This document shows positions 1 to 8,985 of a stretch of DNA of 64,000 nt, piece after piece; position 1 is the stretch's first letter, and each line of letters begins with the position of its first letter. Source of the DNA: Candidatus Apopatosoma intestinale (GTDB taxonomy: Bacteria; Bacillota; Clostridia; Oscillospirales; CAG-272). The stretch lies in NCBI GenBank assembly GCA_003524145.1, contig DODZ01000020.1, positions 18,094-82,093 of the forward strand, given 5' to 3'. The notes under the pieces were generated by a model. It saw only the letters and a list, made by a program, of their open reading frames with translations. It had not been told where the DNA came from and ran no database searches. The position numbers and the translations under genes are program-made.

Positions 1-357
1 CTCTATGAAATAGACGATTCGTGGGAAGGCTTTGAATGGATAGATGCCGACCTTGCCGCGATGAACCTTATCTCCTACAGGAGAATCGATACGCGTGGCA
101 GAGGCGTTTATATTGTCCTTAATTTCGCTCCGGTGGAGTGGGATTACGAGATGCGCGTGAAGCGCCGCGGCGAATATGAGGTGATATTCTCCTCCGACGA
201 TAAAAAGTACGGCGGGAGCGGCACGGCGGGAGAGGGCACGACCTACCGCGCATACGGCAAAAAAATAGGTGACAAAACAGAACAGCTGATAAAAATGAAA
301 ATTCCGAGCTACGGTGCTCTGATACTGAAAAGCAAATCTCCGGCAAAGAAAAAATGA
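1..357 (+). CDS. glgB: 1,4-alpha-glucan branching enzyme, C-terminal fragment
   Basis: The reading frame is open from the first base of the window and ends at the TGA at 355-357, so only the last 118 residues are present. The fragment opens with LYEIDDSWEGFEWIDAD, a segment typical of the end of the GH13 catalytic barrel of glycogen branching enzymes, followed by the small all-beta C-terminal domain. The enzyme makes alpha-1,6 branches in glycogen. It lies 39 bp upstream of glgC, which fits a glgB-C-D-A-P operon. The basic tail KSKSPAKKK is unremarkable. The start is outside the window. Confidence 0.85.
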   Translation, partial: LYEIDDSWEGFEWIDADLAAMNLISYRRIDTRGRGVYIVLNFAPVEWDYEMRVKRRGEYEVIFSSDDKKYGGSGTAGEGTTYRAYGKKIGDKTEQLIKMKIPSYGALILKSKSPAKKK

Positions 358-396
358 CTTTAATTTTTTGAAAATATATTAAGGAGGACTCTTTCT

Positions 397-1599
397 ATGT
401 ACAGAAAAAAAGAATGCGTGGCAATGCTGCTCGCGGGAGGACAGGGAAGCCGTCTCTATGCGCTTACCGAGAAAACGGCAAAGCCTGCCGTGCCCTTCGG
501 CGGCAAATACAGAATCATTGATTTTCCGATGTCAAACTGCGTGAATTCGGGTATAGATACAGTCGGTGTGCTTACGCAGTACCAGCCCCTCGTACTCAAT
601 GAGTACATCGGCAACGGACAGCCGTGGGATCTTGACCGCACGCGCGGCGGCGTTATGGTGCTTCCGCCGTATCAGGGTAAAAAATCCTCCGACTGGTATA
701 AGGGTACGGCAAATGCCATATATCAGAATCTGAATTTCATCGAGAGATATGATGCGGACTATGTTCTCGTGCTTTCGGGCGACCATATCTACAAGATGAA
801 CTACAGCAAGATGCTCGCCGCTCACAAGGCGACGAATGCCGACTGCACGATAGCCGTGCTGGAGGTTCCGATGGATCAGGCGAGCCGCTTCGGCATACTG
901 AATACAAATCCCGACGGCACTATATACGAATTTGAGGAAAAGCCGAAGAAGCCGAAGAGCAATAAAGCTTCCATGGGTATTTACATTTTCAAAGCCGATG
1001 TGCTGAAAAAATATCTTACCGAGGACGATTCCGATGAGAACTCATCAAACGATTTCGGCAAGAATATCATTCCGAAAATGCTCGGCGACGGCAAGAAGAT
1101 GTGCGCTTATCTTTTCGAAGGCTACTGGAAGGATGTCGGCACGATAAAGAGCCTCTGGGAGGCGAATATGGATCTGCTCGGAGATAATCCCGCCTTCGAC
1201 CTCTATGACAGGTCATGGCGTATTTTCTACCGCCACAGCGCAGAGCCGCCTCAGAAGCTTTATGCGGGCTCTGTCGTCGAAAATTCGATGGTTACCGAGG
1301 GCTGCAAGATACACGGCACGGTGAAAGACTCCGTACTATCCGAGGGTGTTATCGTTGAAGCGGGTGCCACCGTCATAAACAGCGTCGTCATGCGCGGTGC
1401 GCATATATGCAGCGGAGCTACCGTTGAATATTCCATAATTGATCAGAACAGCGTGATAGGAGAGGGCGCACACATCGGTGCCTGCAACGGAAGCGACGGA
1501 ATATCCGTTATCGCCGAGGAGCTGAATATAAAACCGAATGCCGTGATAGGGCGCGGTGAAATGATAGATGACGCCAATGCGGGCGACTACATAAACTGA
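397..1599 (+). CDS. glgC: glucose-1-phosphate adenylyltransferase, catalytic subunit
   Basis: Makes ADP-glucose from glucose-1-phosphate and ATP, the committed step of bacterial glycogen synthesis. The 400-residue length is normal. The nucleotide-binding loop GGQGSRL is at residues 14-20, followed by [25 protein letters not shown] and the FEEKPKKP sugar-phosphate region follow, and the C-terminal third is a left-handed beta-helix of hexapeptide repeats. A good AAGGAGG site lies upstream of the ATG. It is followed after 19 bp by glgD; together they make the two-subunit enzyme known from Bacillota. Confidence 0.95.
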   Translation: MYRKKECVAMLLAGGQGSRLYALTEKTAKPAVPFGGKYRIIDFPMSNCVNSGIDTVGVLTQYQPLVLNEYIGNGQPWDLDRTRGGVMVLPPYQGKKSSDWYKGTANAIYQNLNFIERYDADYVLVLSGDHIYKMNYSKMLAAHKATNADCTIAVLEVPMDQASRFGILNTNPDGTIYEFEEKPKKPKSNKASMGIYIFKADVLKKYLTEDDSDENSSNDFGKNIIPKMLGDGKKMCAYLFEGYWKDVGTIKSLWEANMDLLGDNPAFDLYDRSWRIFYRHSAEPPQKLYAGSVVENSMVTEGCKIHGTVKDSVLSEGVIVEAGATVINSVVMRGAHICSGATVEYSIIDQNSVIGEGAHIGACNGSDGISVIAEELNIKPNAVIGRGEMIDDANAGDYIN

Positions 1600-1618
1600 A
1601 AACGGGGAGGATAAGAGC

Positions 1619-2752
1619 ATGAAAACAGCGGGTATAATTTTTTCAAATATACATGACAGCAATATTCCGGAGCTTACGAGATACCGTACTCTTGCATCGA
1701 TTCCTTTCGGATGCAGATACCGTCTCGTGGATTTTGCCCTTTCGAATATGGTAAATTCCGATATAAACAATATCAGCATCATCACCCATTATAATTACCA
1801 ATCGCTCATGGACCATGTCGGAAGCGGCAAGGACTGGGATCTGGCACGCAGAAGCGGCGGCGTGAAAATTCTTCCGCCGTATATCACGGCTTATGCCAAC
1901 AATGTAAATTCGCTCTACAATACGCGCCTTGAAGCGCTCAAGAGCGTAAACTACAGCATATCGAATATAAATGCCGATTATGTTGCTCTCTCCGATTGCG
2001 ATGTGATATGCAATATAGACCTCAGTGCCATGATAGCAGACCATGTGGCAAGCGGAGCGGATATCACCATGGCTGTTCAGCGTATGCACCTCACAAGAGA
2101 GAAGGCAAAGGCGAATGTCATAGTCAAATACGACAATACGGGCAGAATAACGGATATGGAGGCTTATCCTACGAATTTCGAGGGAGAAGCCGATATAAAT
2201 CTGAATATCCTCGTCATGTCTGCGGCTTATCTCAAGGAGATAGTCATGGATGCGATAGCGCACAACTATGTCAGCATGACGCGCGATGTTTTCCTGCGAA
2301 ATTTAAAGCATCGCAACTACAGGGTATATAAATTTGACGGATATTTCTCATGTATCTCTTCTATGAGCGATTATTTCCGCCACAATATGGAGCTTATCTC
2401 CAATGAAGAGGGATACCGCGAGCTTTTTGAGATAGAGAGCCGTCCGATATATACAAAGGTACGTAACTCTGCGCCCACATATTACGGTCCGGATGCCAAG
2501 GTCAGGGATTCGCTCATTGCCGACGGCTGCCGCATTTACGGCACGGTGGAAAACAGCATTCTTTTCCGCGGAGTGAAGATAGGCAAAAATGCAATAGTCA
2601 AAAATTCCATTCTCTATCAGGATGTATTTACGGGCGAGAATGTCACGCTCGGCTATATCGTTGCCGACAAGAATGTAGTAATCCGTGACGGAGTGACGCT
2701 TTCCGGTCACGAGACGTTGCCTTTCTATATAGAAAAGGGCAAGATGGTTTAA
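1619..2752 (+). CDS. glgD: glucose-1-phosphate adenylyltransferase regulatory subunit GlgD
   Basis: Paralogue of GlgC (377 residues) with the same nucleotidyltransferase plus beta-helix layout, for example IPFGCRYRLVDFALSNMVNS near residue 30. The GGxGxRL loop is replaced by an IFSNIHDSNIPEL stretch, so it should not be catalytic alone. In Bacillus-type organisms GlgD associates with GlgC and raises its activity; that role is inferred here from family and position. A GGGGAGG ribosome binding site precedes the ATG. It sits between glgC and glgA in the glycogen operon. Confidence 0.93.
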   Translation: MKTAGIIFSNIHDSNIPELTRYRTLASIPFGCRYRLVDFALSNMVNSDINNISIITHYNYQSLMDHVGSGKDWDLARRSGGVKILPPYITAYANNVNSLYNTRLEALKSVNYSISNINADYVALSDCDVICNIDLSAMIADHVASGADITMAVQRMHLTREKAKANVIVKYDNTGRITDMEAYPTNFEGEADINLNILVMSAAYLKEIVMDAIAHNYVSMTRDVFLRNLKHRNYRVYKFDGYFSCISSMSDYFRHNMELISNEEGYRELFEIESRPIYTKVRNSAPTYYGPDAKVRDSLIADGCRIYGTVENSILFRGVKIGKNAIVKNSILYQDVFTGENVTLGYIVADKNVVIRDGVTLSGHETLPFYIEKGKMV

Positions 2753-2766
2753 CGGGGGATATATTT

Positions 2767-4200
2767 ATGAAGAAGATACTTTTCGCGGGAGCGGAGGCAA
2801 TGCCTTTTGCGGCAACGGGCGGACTCGGCGATGTAATGGGTTCGCTTCCGATAGCACTAAAGGCTGCCCGCCCCGACTGGGATATACGCGCCGTGTTGCC
2901 TCTTTATTCAAAGATAAGCGACGAATATCGCGCCGAGATGAAATTTGAATGTTGGACTACCGTTGCCGTTTCGTGGCGTCAGCAGTACTGCGGAATATTC
3001 TCACTCGAACGCGGTGGCGTGAAATATTATTTCATAGATAACGAATACTATTTCAAGCGCGATGCGCTTTACGGCTTTTTTGACGACGGCGAGAGATTTG
3101 CCTTCTTCTCAAACGCGATACTCGCGCTCATGGGAATGGTTGATTTCTTCCCCGATGTCTACAGCGCAAACGACTGGCAGACGGCACTTTCCGTAATCCT
3201 GCTCAAGCGCAGAAACGGCATGAGCCCCGGATATTCCGGCGTGAAAGCCGTATATACAATCCACAATATCGAATATCAGGGCGTATACGGCAGGGAAACG
3301 ATGGGCGACCTCTTCGGGCTTGATGAGATGGACGCCTCTACCGTTGAATTTGACGGAGCCGTGAACCTTACCAAGGGCGCGATACTTTGTGCCGATGCCG
3401 TAACCACCGTCAGCCCGAAATACGCCGAGGAAATCCAGACGCCGTTCTTTGCGCATGGGCTTCATGATATCCTGCGCGAGCACAGTTTCAAGCTCAGCGG
3501 CATAGTAAACGGCATAGATACTGACTTTTACAATCCGAAAACGGATAAGGACTTGAAATTCAATTATTCCTACCGCGGACTCACGGGAAAAGGGAAGAAC
3601 AAGGCGGCGCTTCAGGAGGAATACGGACTGCCTGTTTGTCCCGATGTGCCTGTGATAGCAATGGTTTCGCGGCTTGTCGACCACAAGGGCTTTGACCTTG
3701 TGCGCGAGGTGGCATATGAACTGCTTTCGCGCGATATGCAGTTTGTTCTGCTCGGCACGGGCGACTATGATACCGAATGTTTCTTCCGCGAATATGCGGC
3801 GAGAAGCGGCGGCAAGGCGGGCGTGAAGATAGAGTACAACAGAAAGCTCTCCAAGCTCGTATATGCGGGCGCGGACATGTTCCTCATGCCCTCAAGAAGC
3901 GAGCCATGCGGTCTTGCGCAGATGATAGCTTCACGCTACGGCACCGTGCCGATAGTGCGCGAGGCGGGCGGTCTATATGACACGATAAAGCCCTATTACG
4001 AGGGCGATGGCAACGGTTTTACCTTTGCCGCATACAATGCGCGCGATATGCTCAGCGTGATAGATCAGGCAATAGCTCTCTATCATGATAAGGAGAAGTG
4101 GACGGCACTTGTGAAAAAGGTAATGAAAACAGACTTTTCATGGAATGTTTCGGCGGAAAAATATGCGGAGCTTTTTCTCTCGCTTTCTCCGGAAAACTAA
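2767..4200 (+). CDS. glgA: glycogen synthase (ADP-glucose type, GT5)
   Basis: Transfers glucose from ADP-glucose to the growing alpha-1,4-glucan. The 477-residue length is typical. The N-terminal ADP-glucose binding motif appears as TGGLGDV at residues 17-23 (the usual Lys of KTGGL is Ala-Thr here). The C-terminal GT-B domain has VSRLVDHKGFDL and the conserved SRSEPCGLAQM near residue 377, followed by GTVPIVREAGGL. It starts 14 bp after glgD in the same operon. The substitution of the KTGGL lysine deserves a check against homologues because that residue binds the ADP-glucose phosphate. Confidence 0.94.
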   Translation: MKKILFAGAEAMPFAATGGLGDVMGSLPIALKAARPDWDIRAVLPLYSKISDEYRAEMKFECWTTVAVSWRQQYCGIFSLERGGVKYYFIDNEYYFKRDALYGFFDDGERFAFFSNAILALMGMVDFFPDVYSANDWQTALSVILLKRRNGMSPGYSGVKAVYTIHNIEYQGVYGRETMGDLFGLDEMDASTVEFDGAVNLTKGAILCADAVTTVSPKYAEEIQTPFFAHGLHDILREHSFKLSGIVNGIDTDFYNPKTDKDLKFNYSYRGLTGKGKNKAALQEEYGLPVCPDVPVIAMVSRLVDHKGFDLVREVAYELLSRDMQFVLLGTGDYDTECFFREYAARSGGKAGVKIEYNRKLSKLVYAGADMFLMPSRSEPCGLAQMIASRYGTVPIVREAGGLYDTIKPYYEGDGNGFTFAAYNARDMLSVIDQAIALYHDKEKWTALVKKVMKTDFSWNVSAEKYAELFLSLSPEN

Positions 4201-4252
4201 TTGAAAATAAAAAAGCAAAAAACATTTAACTCAGGGGGAAAACACCGCAATT

Positions 4253-6676
4253 ATGGGAAACACAATCGAAAAAACAGATGTAAGAGAGGCGCTGGACAGC
4301 AAGCTTTCGCGTTATTTCGGCGTCGGAGCCGACGAGGCTACGAAGGCGCAGGTATATAAGGCAGTCATACTCACTGTCAAGGACATACTGACAAACAAGC
4401 GCTCGGCTTACCGCCACGATATGAAGAAGCAGCAGGCAAAGAGAGTTTACTATCTCTGCATGGAGTTTCTGATAGGCAGAAGCCTCAAGAATAATCTCGG
4501 CAATCTCGGACTCACCTCCGCATATGCCGAGGCACTTTCGGATATGGGCTACAATCTTGAGGATTTTTATGAGATGGAGCCGGACCCCGGTCTCGGAAAC
4601 GGAGGACTGGGCAGACTTGCCGCCTGCTTCATGGATTCGCTGGCGACACTCGACTATCCCGCAACGGGATTTTCACTCTGCTATGAATACGGGCTTTTCA
4701 AGCAGAAAATAATCGACGGAAATCAGGTTGAAATGCCCGATGTATGGATGCCCGGCGGCGACGGATGGCTTGTCCCGAGAACAGACAAGACATTTTCCGT
4801 GCGTTTCGGCGGCAGAATAATCGAAAACTGGAACGAGGGTCACTGCACGATAACCCATGTGGACTATGACGAGGTGCAGGCTGTTCCATATGATATGATG
4901 ATTTCGGGAAGCGACAGCAAGGCTGTCAATAATCTCCGCCTCTGGCGCGCGCACGATATCACCAATTTCAATATGAAGCTCTTCACGCAGGGGCAGTATA
5001 TGCAGGCTGTGGAGCAGAATACGAATGCGGAAACGCTGACAAAGGTGCTCTATCCCTCTGATGACCATATGGAGGGGAAAATCCTGCGTCTGAGCCAGCA
5101 GTATTTCCTTGTTTCCGCTTCGCTTCAGAATATCATCGCGGATCATCTTGCAGTTTACGGCACGCTTGATAATTTCGCCGAGAAAACGGCTATCCATATC
5201 AACGATACGCATCCCGCACTCTGCATACCCGAGCTTATGCGCATCTTTATGGACACTTATTCTTTCTCATGGGAGAGGGCGTGGGATGTTGTCACAAAGA
5301 CGGTTTCGTATACTAATCACACGGTGCTTCCCGAGGCACTCGAATGCTGGAATGAGGACCTTTTCCGTCTCCGCCTTCCGAGAATCTATATGATAGTAGC
5401 CGAGATCAACCGCAGATACTGCGAAAATCTCTGGAATCTCTATCCCGGCGACTGGGACAGAATTTCACGCATGTCGATAGTGGCATCGGGTCAGGTGAGA
5501 ATGGCAAATCTCAGCGTCGTCGGCTCGCATACCGTAAACGGCGTATCGAAGCTTCATTCCGAGATACTCAAGCAGACCGTTTTCCACGATTTCTACAAGG
5601 CTGACCCGGATAAATTCACAAATGTGACAAACGGTATCGCTCACCGTCGCTGGCTCTGCTATTCCAACCCCGCGCTCGCGGAGCTGCTTGACGAAATGAT
5701 CGGCGCGGACTACCGCAAAAATCCGCAGGCGATTTCCGCTTTCGGAAAGTTTGCCGACGATGCCGCAGTGCTTTCCCGCCTGCGCGATATCAAGCATCGC
5801 AATAAGGAGCGCTTCGCCGAGGAATATTTCAAGAAGACAGGCAGAAAGATAGATACGCATTCTATCTTCGATGTTCAGGCAAAGCGCATTCACGAATATA
5901 AGCGTCAGCTTCTCAACGCGATGAAAGTCATAGAATACTATGCGCTTCTCCGCGAAAATCCGAAGCTCGATATCCCTGCGCAGACCTTCTTCTTTGCGGG
6001 CAAGGCGGCTCCCGGCTATTACTTTGCCAAGGATATAATCAAGCTCATCTGGAGCATCGGCGAGGAGATAGAGAAGGACCCTGTTATAAGAGAGAAGATC
6101 AGAGTTGTATTCCTCGAGGATTACAATGTCAGCATGGCTGAAATACTCATGCCGGCGACTGATATCAGCGAGCAGATTTCTCTTGCGGGCAAGGAAGCGA
6201 GCGGCACGGGCTGCATGAAATTCATGATAAACGGTGCGCTCACCGTAGGCACGCTTGACGGCGCAAATGTCGAGATGGCGGATGCCGTAGGCAAGGACAA
6301 TATCTATATTTTCGGGCTCACTGCAAGCGATGTCGACGAGCTCTGGCGCAGAGGATATTCCTCTATCGATTACTATCGCACAAGCGAGAGGATCCGCCGC
6401 GTCATGGATATGATTTCGCGCGGCTTCAACGGAAACGATTTCTCGGGAATAGTGAATTACTTCATTTCTTCGCCGAATATTTCCGACCCGTATATGTGCC
6501 TTGCCGATTTCGATTCGTATTTCAACACATATTCCGGTGCCGTATCCGACTATGCGGACAGAAAGGGCTGGACTGTGAAGTCGCTCAAAAATATCGCGGG
6601 AGCGGGCTATTTCGCCTCCGACCGCAGCATAAAGGAATATGCGGAGAATATCTGGCACATAAAGCCTGTTGAGTAA
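4253..6676 (+). CDS. glgP: glycogen/maltodextrin phosphorylase (GT35)
   Basis: Releases glucose-1-phosphate from the non-reducing ends of glycogen. The 807-residue length is normal. GNGGLGRLAACFMDS is near residue 115, HRRWL in the middle, and the pyridoxal-phosphate site EASGTGCMKFMINGALT carries the cofactor lysine at about residue 656. It closes the glgB-C-D-A-P run, so synthesis and breakdown are encoded together. The GGGGG ribosome binding site is about 14 bases from the ATG, longer than usual. A hairpin terminator follows the stop. Confidence 0.95.
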   Translation: MGNTIEKTDVREALDSKLSRYFGVGADEATKAQVYKAVILTVKDILTNKRSAYRHDMKKQQAKRVYYLCMEFLIGRSLKNNLGNLGLTSAYAEALSDMGYNLEDFYEMEPDPGLGNGGLGRLAACFMDSLATLDYPATGFSLCYEYGLFKQKIIDGNQVEMPDVWMPGGDGWLVPRTDKTFSVRFGGRIIENWNEGHCTITHVDYDEVQAVPYDMMISGSDSKAVNNLRLWRAHDITNFNMKLFTQGQYMQAVEQNTNAETLTKVLYPSDDHMEGKILRLSQQYFLVSASLQNIIADHLAVYGTLDNFAEKTAIHINDTHPALCIPELMRIFMDTYSFSWERAWDVVTKTVSYTNHTVLPEALECWNEDLFRLRLPRIYMIVAEINRRYCENLWNLYPGDWDRISRMSIVASGQVRMANLSVVGSHTVNGVSKLHSEILKQTVFHDFYKADPDKFTNVTNGIAHRRWLCYSNPALAELLDEMIGADYRKNPQAISAFGKFADDAAVLSRLRDIKHRNKERFAEEYFKKTGRKIDTHSIFDVQAKRIHEYKRQLLNAMKVIEYYALLRENPKLDIPAQTFFFAGKAAPGYYFAKDIIKLIWSIGEEIEKDPVIREKIRVVFLEDYNVSMAEILMPATDISEQISLAGKEASGTGCMKFMINGALTVGTLDGANVEMADAVGKDNIYIFGLTASDVDELWRRGYSSIDYYRTSERIRRVMDMISRGFNGNDFSGIVNYFISSPNISDPYMCLADFDSYFNTYSGAVSDYADRKGWTVKSLKNIAGAGYFASDRSIKEYAENIWHIKPVE

Positions 6677-6687
6677 TAATAAAAAAT

Positions 6688-6721
6688 GCGGAGGCGGTGA
6701 TTTGCGCCGCTTCCGCTTTTT
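6688..6721 (+). terminator. intrinsic terminator after glgP
   Basis: A GC-rich stem (GCGGAGGCGG against CCGCTTCCGC, one G-U pair) with a short loop is followed by five T residues. It lies 12 bp after the glgP stop and ends 30 bp before the start of the GH13 gene, so it should end or weaken transcription of the glycogen genes. Confidence 0.75.
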
Positions 6722-6750
6722 GCGATTTTACACATTTTTCGGAGAATTTT

Positions 6751-8670
6751 ATGGCTGAATTTGAATTTCAAAGTCGGGCGCACGGCATGCAGTCGCTCAC
6801 GGTGCGCGAGGACGGAGAATGGCGGGAGCAGAGAGCGGGCGCCGTGAAATACGGGCGAAAAATGCGCTTTTCCGTGAAAACGCCGTTTTCGCTCTGTTCC
6901 GCGAGCCTTGAAATATACTGCGACGACACGGGCGAGCGCCGCTTTTTTGATATGTACGCCTCCGGCGAAAACGAATTTTCGCTCGAAGCCGATACGGCAT
7001 CGCTCTGCGCGGAGAGCGGCTTATTTTACTATGCCTACCATCTGAATACCGAATACGGGCATAGGGATTTGCTTTGCGATTTCGATACGCTTGAGGAGAA
7101 GCTGTGCGAGCCGAGAGGAGACGGAAACGATTTCTTTCAGCTTCTTATTTATAAGGAAAGGGAAGCTCTGCCGAGTTGGTTTTCGGGCGGCGTGATGTAT
7201 CATATTTTCGTTGACCGCTTCTTTTCCGCAGGAGGTAATCCGGTGAGAGATGACGCGAGAAAAATAGACGACTGGGAGCACGGCATGCCCGAATATCCCG
7301 CATATCCCGGGGCTTATCTCGAAAATAACGAATTTTTCGGCGGAGACCTGCAGGGTGTTGCGGCGAAGCTTGACTATATCGCTTCGCTCGGCGTGAACAC
7401 CGTTTATCTCAGCCCGATTTTTCGCGCGTATTCAAATCACAAGTACGATACGGGCGACTACATGACGGTAGACGAAATGTTCGGCGGCGAGGAGGCTTTA
7501 CGCACGCTTATCTCAGAGGCGGACAGGCGCGGAATACGCATTATCCTCGACGGCGTTTTCAATCATACTGGAAACGACAGCGTTTATTTCAATGCAAAAG
7601 GGCGATATCCCGATGTCGGCGCGTATCAGTCGCCGCTCTCACCGTATTTTCCTTGGTACAGCTTCAAAAATTACCCCGACGACTATGAGGCGTGGTGGGG
7701 TATAAAGATATTGCCGCGCGTGAAAAGCGACGAGCCTTCATACAGGGAATTTCTCTTCGGCGAGAGTGGAGTTATCCGCAAATATATGCGCATGGGCATA
7801 GGCGGATGGCGGCTCGATGTGGCAGACGAGCTATCTGATGATTTCCTCTTGTGCCTTTCCGCCGCCGCAAGAAGCGAGCGCGACGACGCACTCGTTATCG
7901 GCGAGGTCTGGGAGGATGCATCGAATAAGATTGCATATTCAAAGCGTAAGAAATATTTTCGGGGCGGAGAGCTTGACAGCGTGATGAACTACCCGATGAA
8001 AAACGCCGTCATAGCCTATATCCGCTACGGAAATGCTGACGCGCTGAAAGCGGAGGCAAAGCGGATATATACGCATTATCCGCGCGAGGTGGCAAATTCT
8101 CTCATGAACTTTCTCGGCACGCACGACACCGTGCGCGCACTGACGGCGCTCGGCGGTGCTTCTCCCGATGGAAAAAGCAATGACGAGCTTGCCCATATGA
8201 AAATGAGCGAGAGCGAATATGCCACGGCAAAAAAGCGGCTCATGCTCGCTTATCTGACGGTAGCGATGCTCCCCGGCGTGCCGTGCATTTATTACGGCGA
8301 CGAGGCGGGAATGCAGGGATATTCCGACCCGATGAACCGTATGCCCTATCCATGGGGCAGAGAGGACGCGGAAATACGCGATTTTTACCGCATGGTGGGC
8401 GCTGTCCGCCGCGAAAACGCTATCTTTGCCGATGGTGAATTTTACATCGCATATGCCGACTCCGACATTGCCGCACTTGTGCGGGAAAAGGGCGGCGAGC
8501 GCATCACGGCACTCATAAACCGCGGAGACATCGCGCATACAGTGTATGCCGACGGCAAAGCCGAGGAGCTTCTCTCGGGCATGAAAGGCGATAGCTTCGC
8601 TCTCGAAGGCATGAGTGCGCTCCTGCTGAAAACCGCCGACGGCACGAAAATAAAGGTCGTGGCAAAATGA
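6751..8670 (+). CDS. GH13 alpha-glycosidase (neopullulanase/maltogenic amylase-like)
   Basis: A 639-residue alpha-amylase superfamily enzyme acting on alpha-glucans in the cytosol (no signal peptide). An N-terminal beta domain precedes the barrel; the barrel begins near residue 147 with MYHIFVDRFF, then VYLSPIF, GVFNHTG near 265, nucleophile Asp356 in GWRLDVADE, acid/base Glu385 in IGEVWED and Asp459 in LGTHDT. I start at 6751 because CGGAGA lies 7 bases upstream; the frame is open from 6697 but that start would fall inside the preceding terminator. The exact specificity (neopullulanase, cyclomaltodextrinase or alpha-glucosidase) cannot be fixed by reading. Its stop overlaps the next ATG. Confidence 0.88.
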   Translation: MAEFEFQSRAHGMQSLTVREDGEWREQRAGAVKYGRKMRFSVKTPFSLCSASLEIYCDDTGERRFFDMYASGENEFSLEADTASLCAESGLFYYAYHLNTEYGHRDLLCDFDTLEEKLCEPRGDGNDFFQLLIYKEREALPSWFSGGVMYHIFVDRFFSAGGNPVRDDARKIDDWEHGMPEYPAYPGAYLENNEFFGGDLQGVAAKLDYIASLGVNTVYLSPIFRAYSNHKYDTGDYMTVDEMFGGEEALRTLISEADRRGIRIILDGVFNHTGNDSVYFNAKGRYPDVGAYQSPLSPYFPWYSFKNYPDDYEAWWGIKILPRVKSDEPSYREFLFGESGVIRKYMRMGIGGWRLDVADELSDDFLLCLSAAARSERDDALVIGEVWEDASNKIAYSKRKKYFRGGELDSVMNYPMKNAVIAYIRYGNADALKAEAKRIYTHYPREVANSLMNFLGTHDTVRALTALGGASPDGKSNDELAHMKMSESEYATAKKRLMLAYLTVAMLPGVPCIYYGDEAGMQGYSDPMNRMPYPWGREDAEIRDFYRMVGAVRRENAIFADGEFYIAYADSDIAALVREKGGERITALINRGDIAHTVYADGKAEELLSGMKGDSFALEGMSALLLKTADGTKIKVVAK

Positions 8671-8984
8671 GAAAATTTCTTGTATTGCTTATTGTCGTAT
8701 CGCTTTGCCTGTGCTCATGCGGCGAAGCTGTCAGCGTGAATACCGGTGAAGCCGAAAACTATCCCGTTTATGCCGAAATTCCCGAGAAAACGAAGACACT
8801 GGTGATAAATACGGGTTCCATGACGCTTCATATGCCCGATTGCAGACACGCCGCGAGAATTTCGGAGAAAAATAAACTGATAACAGAGTATAAATATATT
8901 GACTATTTCCTCGATAGAGGTTATAATAAGTGCAAAGTATGCTTTACGGAAAATACCGATGAAAGCAATATTTCGGAGGATTAA
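8667..8984 (+). CDS. small lipoprotein with an Ada/nuclease-type Cys-His motif
   Basis: A 105-residue protein with a short basic start, a hydrophobic stretch and a lipobox-like LCSC (Cys18), so it is probably exported and lipid-anchored. The C-terminal half has the spacing HMPDCRHAARI ... GYNKCKVC, like the zinc-binding-looking Cys module found at the ends of Ada-type and secreted nuclease-type proteins; binding is not proven. The ATG overlaps the stop of the GH13 gene by four bases (ATGA), so translation is likely coupled, and the GH31 gene starts 2 bp after its stop. The role is unknown. A surface protein tied to two cytosolic glucosidases is unusual. Confidence 0.7.
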   Translation: MRKFLVLLIVVSLCLCSCGEAVSVNTGEAENYPVYAEIPEKTKTLVINTGSMTLHMPDCRHAARISEKNKLITEYKYIDYFLDRGYNKCKVCFTENTDESNISED

Positions 8985-8985
8985 A

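Noticed and set aside
5465..6658. 397-residue open frame on the - strand inside glgP
   Set aside because: It lies wholly antisense to glgP, has no ribosome binding site or recognisable domain, and is explained by the codon bias of the + strand gene. Similar long antisense frames in polC and lepA were rejected for the same reason.
8899..8985. N-terminal extension of the GH31 gene
   Set aside because: It lies inside the lipoprotein gene and translates to an unrelated stretch; TCGGAGGA marks ATG 8986.
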